Source of the DNA: Rhodospirillaceae bacterium
GTDB lineage: Bacteria > Pseudomonadota > Gammaproteobacteria > Steroidobacterales > Rariloculaceae
Length of the DNA: 37,556 nucleotides
Direction of reading: 5' to 3'
NCBI GenBank assembly: GCA_024638465.1
Contig: JAHEKF010000030.1
Location: forward strand, 1-37,556
Position 1 is the first letter of the stretch, and every line of letters begins with the position of its first letter. A program made the translations under genes and the position numbers. The notes below the pieces were generated by a model that had not been told where the DNA came from, made no database searches, and worked only from the letters and a program-made list of their open reading frames with translations. Positions 35,495 to 37,556 of this stretch are shown in pieces.

Positions 35495-35652
35495 GGAGAG
35501 ATGGCCGAGCGGTCGAAGGCGCTTGCTTGGAAAGCAAGTGTACGGTTCACGCCGTACCGTGGGTTCGACAAATCGCAGCAGCGATTTGGACGGTGGAGCA
35601 AAGCGACGCCGCCCGCAGGGCGAGCGCCGCAGGCGGCGCGAGTCAATCCCAC
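35495..35652 (+). pseudogene. broken tRNA-Ser(GGA) copy
   Basis: From 35495 the sequence is nearly identical to the intact tRNA-Ser at 35749: GGAGAG acceptor strand, D arm GCCGAGCGGTC, anticodon arm with loop TTGGAAA, and long variable arm. It matches up to GTGGGTTCGA in the T arm (to 35568). Then 77 nt of hairpin sequence intervene before ATCCCAC (35646-35652), the other side of the T stem. No acceptor 3' strand (CTCTCC) follows, so the molecule cannot form a functional tRNA. Differences from the intact copy are few (A versus G at position 7; G versus A in the variable loop), so the event looks recent. Confidence 0.85.
35569..35645 (+). repeat. palindromic insertion in the T loop of the tRNA-Ser copy
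   Basis: Three tandem stem-loops fill the 77-nt insert: CAAATCGC-AGCA-GCGATTTG (35569-35588, perfect 8 bp), GCCC-GCA-GGGC, and GCGCCG-CAGG-CGGCGC. They lie between the two halves of a T stem. No ORF and no target duplication are visible. The layout (several short hairpins ending in a tRNA T-stem 3' half) parallels the module after tmRNA at 10832-10921. Confidence 0.7.
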
Positions 35653-35748
35653 GCGAATTGACCTGCCGAGATTGTGGACTCGGGAGAATCGCGCTTTCCC
35701 GCTTCCGACCGTGCCTAACGGGTCCGGAACCACTAGAATTGCGATCGC

Positions 35749-35840
<92 letters not shown>

Positions 35841-36182
35841 TCCAGTCTTGGGTCCATTCCGGACACACGGTTACCAGTTCAGCGAAATCGAGCTCGCCAC
35901 GACAATCGATTTCCATAGATTTCGGCGCTCGCGTGTTTCCGCGGAAACAAATCCAAGAATCTACTTTAGGTTTGCTGCGCAAAGCGATCCTGAAGGCTGA
36001 TAGCGAATAGAGCGAATCGTAGAATCGGGTAGGCCGATTCTCGGAGATGACTGCTTCCGGCGCCAAAAGCAGCCGCGTTAACCGTTAACGCGAAGGCTTT
36101 TATGCACGTTTTCAGATATATGCGAATGGCGGCTTCTGGCCGAGAGCGGCCGTAGAAGACTGAGTCTAAAGAACGGGGCCGA
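35841..36182 (+). other. 342-nt non-coding spacer with two hairpins
   Basis: The spacer after tRNA-Ser has no plausible gene. It holds a perfect 8-bp hairpin AGAATCGG-gtagg-CCGATTCT (36021-36041) and the palindrome at 36074-36092 described separately. The last 80 nt contain an AT-rich TATATG stretch that may carry the promoter of the ATP-grasp gene. Otherwise nothing was recognised. Confidence 0.6.
36071..36102 (+). terminator. palindrome with T-run, probable terminator
   Basis: CGCGTTAAC-C-GTTAACGCG (36074-36092) is a perfect inverted repeat. Outer AGCC (36071-36074) and GGCT (36095-36098) extend the stem, and TTTTAT follows. This fits an intrinsic terminator for read-through from the tRNA-Ser region; the two GTTAAC boxes could alternatively be a protein-binding palindrome for the next gene. 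Confidence 0.5.
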
Positions 36183-37508
36183 ATGGCTGCTTTGGAGAAA
36201 AAAGCGGTCATAAATGTTGACATAACGCCGACCGACACGCTGCTTGCACGAGCCACAGGTAAACTCGATCGAATGAAAGACGTACCGACGATTGTACTTG
36301 GTCGCGTCGTGACGGCTCTCGGCGTTATACGCGCGTTAGGGCGTCAAGGTATCCCCCTTTTCTGGGTAACAGACGATCCCGATCTCATTGTCAGCGCGTC
36401 GCGCTGGAGTCGGCGCTTTCCCGCTACAGTCCAACCGCCAGACGGGCCTGCCGACTTGGCTGGATTCCTAGAGCGCATACCGGTGGATAGAGCAGTCCTG
36501 ATTCCGTGCTCGGACCATTGGAGCAAGGCTGTGTCAGCTCTGGACCCGGCACTGGCGGCACGATTTCCCGCGAGCATGCCAGATGCGCTGACTCTCGCTA
36601 AACTCACGGACAAGAAACTGCTCGCTGAAGTTCTGCGCGACCATGACATCCCACATCCGCGCTCGGTTCCGCTTCGCGAGGAAGAAGATCTCGGGGTGGT
36701 TTCGCCAGAAGAAATCTGCGGCTGGTTCATCAAGCCCGCCGACTCGCAATCGTTTCAGCAGCGTTTCGGAGGCAAGGCGTTTCGCCTGCAGTCACTACAA
36801 GACGCTCGGGATCGCTACCGCACCGTGAGGAGAACCGGTCTCGCTGTGATTCTCCAGGAGTACATTCCGGGCCCGGCTTCGCGACACTTCTTCGTGGATG
36901 GTTTCGTGGACTCACGTCGAGAACTTAAAGCGCTGTTCGTACGTCAGCGTATCCGCATGTACCCCCGCGATTTCGGTGATAGCACCTACGTTACGAGCGT
37001 TCCGGAAGCCGACGCTGCCGACGCTGTCGCCTCGGTGCGGTCGTTATTTCGGGCGATGCCCTACAGGGGTATTTTCTCCGTCGAGTTCAAGCACGATGGG
37101 CGTGATGACCGGTTTAAATTGATTGAGGTAAACACACGACCTTGGGCATTCGTTCAGTTTGCTGCTGAGTGCGGTGTCGATGTTGCCGTTATGGCGTACC
37201 GGGACGCCTTGGGGCAGCCTGTACCCGCCGTGCAGGATTACCGGCTCGGACAAAGTACGGCCCGTTGTCCCGAGGACTGGATCGCCGGTTTGGCCCAGGT
37301 TCGTAGTGGCGAGATGGGGCTGTCTGCCTTTATCCTGTCTCAATTGAGGGCTACCTCACTTCATTTTCGCTGGGACGACCCCATGCCGTACTTCATTAAT
37401 ATCCGTCAAATATTACGTCTGTTACTGAGAAAACTAGGATCGTTCCGCAGCCGGAGTAAGGTGGCCGATAGTCGCGGGGAGGGCCAGCGACGAACTACCG
37501 GTGATTGA
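36183..37508 (+). CDS. ATP-grasp domain protein, carboxylate-amine ligase type
   Basis: A 441-residue protein with an ATP-grasp layout: an N-terminal Rossmann-like lobe (PTIVLGRVVTALGVIRALGRQG, FWVTDDPD), the central lobe starting TLAKLTDKKLLAEVLRDHDIPHPRS with WFIKPADSQSF (ATP lysine), VILQEYIPGP, and the C-terminal lobe with GIFSVEFKHDGRDDRFKLIEVNTRPW, whose E-V-N supplies the Mg2+ ligands. Such enzymes join a carboxylate to an amine through an acyl phosphate; related proteins occur in exopolysaccharide and capsule clusters. The substrate is unknown. The start could be 36183 or the ATG at 36273 (MKDVPTIVLG). It lies after tRNA-Ser, perhaps as the first gene of an accessory region beyond the window. 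Confidence 0.85.
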   Translation: MAALEKKAVINVDITPTDTLLARATGKLDRMKDVPTIVLGRVVTALGVIRALGRQGIPLFWVTDDPDLIVSASRWSRRFPATVQPPDGPADLAGFLERIPVDRAVLIPCSDHWSKAVSALDPALAARFPASMPDALTLAKLTDKKLLAEVLRDHDIPHPRSVPLREEEDLGVVSPEEICGWFIKPADSQSFQQRFGGKAFRLQSLQDARDRYRTVRRTGLAVILQEYIPGPASRHFFVDGFVDSRRELKALFVRQRIRMYPRDFGDSTYVTSVPEADAADAVASVRSLFRAMPYRGIFSVEFKHDGRDDRFKLIEVNTRPWAFVQFAAECGVDVAVMAYRDALGQPVPAVQDYRLGQSTARCPEDWIAGLAQVRSGEMGLSAFILSQLRATSLHFRWDDPMPYFINIRQILRLLLRKLGSFRSRSKVADSRGEGQRRTTGD

Positions 37509-37556
37509 GAAGTTCACGGCGATGGTAACCGCTGACCGAAGACCGCTTTTGGCCGC

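Overview
This 37.6 kb window is a mostly housekeeping stretch of a fairly GC-rich Gammaproteobacterium outside the enteric group. The evidence is a block of conserved gene order: hrcA-grpE-dnaK-dnaJ beside nadK-recN-fur-bamE-rnfH-ratA-smpB-ssrA, then ffs-dnaX-ybaB-recR further on. The fur/bamE arrangement and the one-cysteine Fur recall Pseudomonas-like layouts. Orphan TctC-type binding protein, FG-GAP/cytochrome and TPR-oxygenase genes suggest a marine or sediment heterotroph (for example Woeseiaceae- or Chromatiales-like), but that lineage guess is inference.

Layout. (1) 1-4110, minus strand: heat-shock operon hrcA-grpE-dnaK-dnaJ (dnaJ cut by the window edge), with a near-consensus sigma-32 promoter directly before dnaK and a palindrome over the putative hrcA promoter. 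(2) 4203-10303: nadK-recN (plus), fur (minus), bamE (plus), a minus-strand Na+-symporter-ratA-rnfH unit, then smpB (plus). (3) 10380-10921: tmRNA gene with its terminator, followed by a hairpin-rich module ending in a 16-bp copy of the tmRNA 3' end. (4) 11135-19967: rhlE helicase, an orphan TctC/Bug binding protein, a DUF6491 protein, a TPR/2OG-oxygenase protein, a membrane-anchored cytochrome c/FG-GAP protein, a cytochrome b561-YceI pair and two overlapping lipoprotein genes. (5) 20088-26290: a Ycf46-like AAA ATPase, small unknown proteins, the tail-specific protease prc, a coiled-coil protein and a DUF1249 protein. (6) 26365-31885: divergent ppsR/ppsA, an SH3-anchor protein, orn and rsgA. 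(7) 31882-35396, minus strand: ffs-dnaX-(gap)-ybaB-recR-hinT, with a possible 50-residue acidic protein on the plus strand in the gap. (8) 35495-35840: a broken and an intact tRNA-Ser(GGA), then hairpins and an ATP-grasp gene that may begin an accessory region.

Functionally the window groups protein quality control (DnaK system, tmRNA/SmpB, Prc, SRP RNA), DNA repair and replication (RecN, DnaX, RecR), cofactor and carbon control (NadK, PpsA/PpsR), iron regulation (Fur) and envelope maintenance (BamE, lipoproteins). I found no CRISPR array, no transposase and no convincing new defence or biosynthetic system. The most unusual signals are the palindromic modules at the 3' ends of tmRNA and of a tRNA-Ser copy, the non-CIRCE palindrome at hrcA, the 50-residue acidic ORF, and the poorly known redox and lipoprotein genes.
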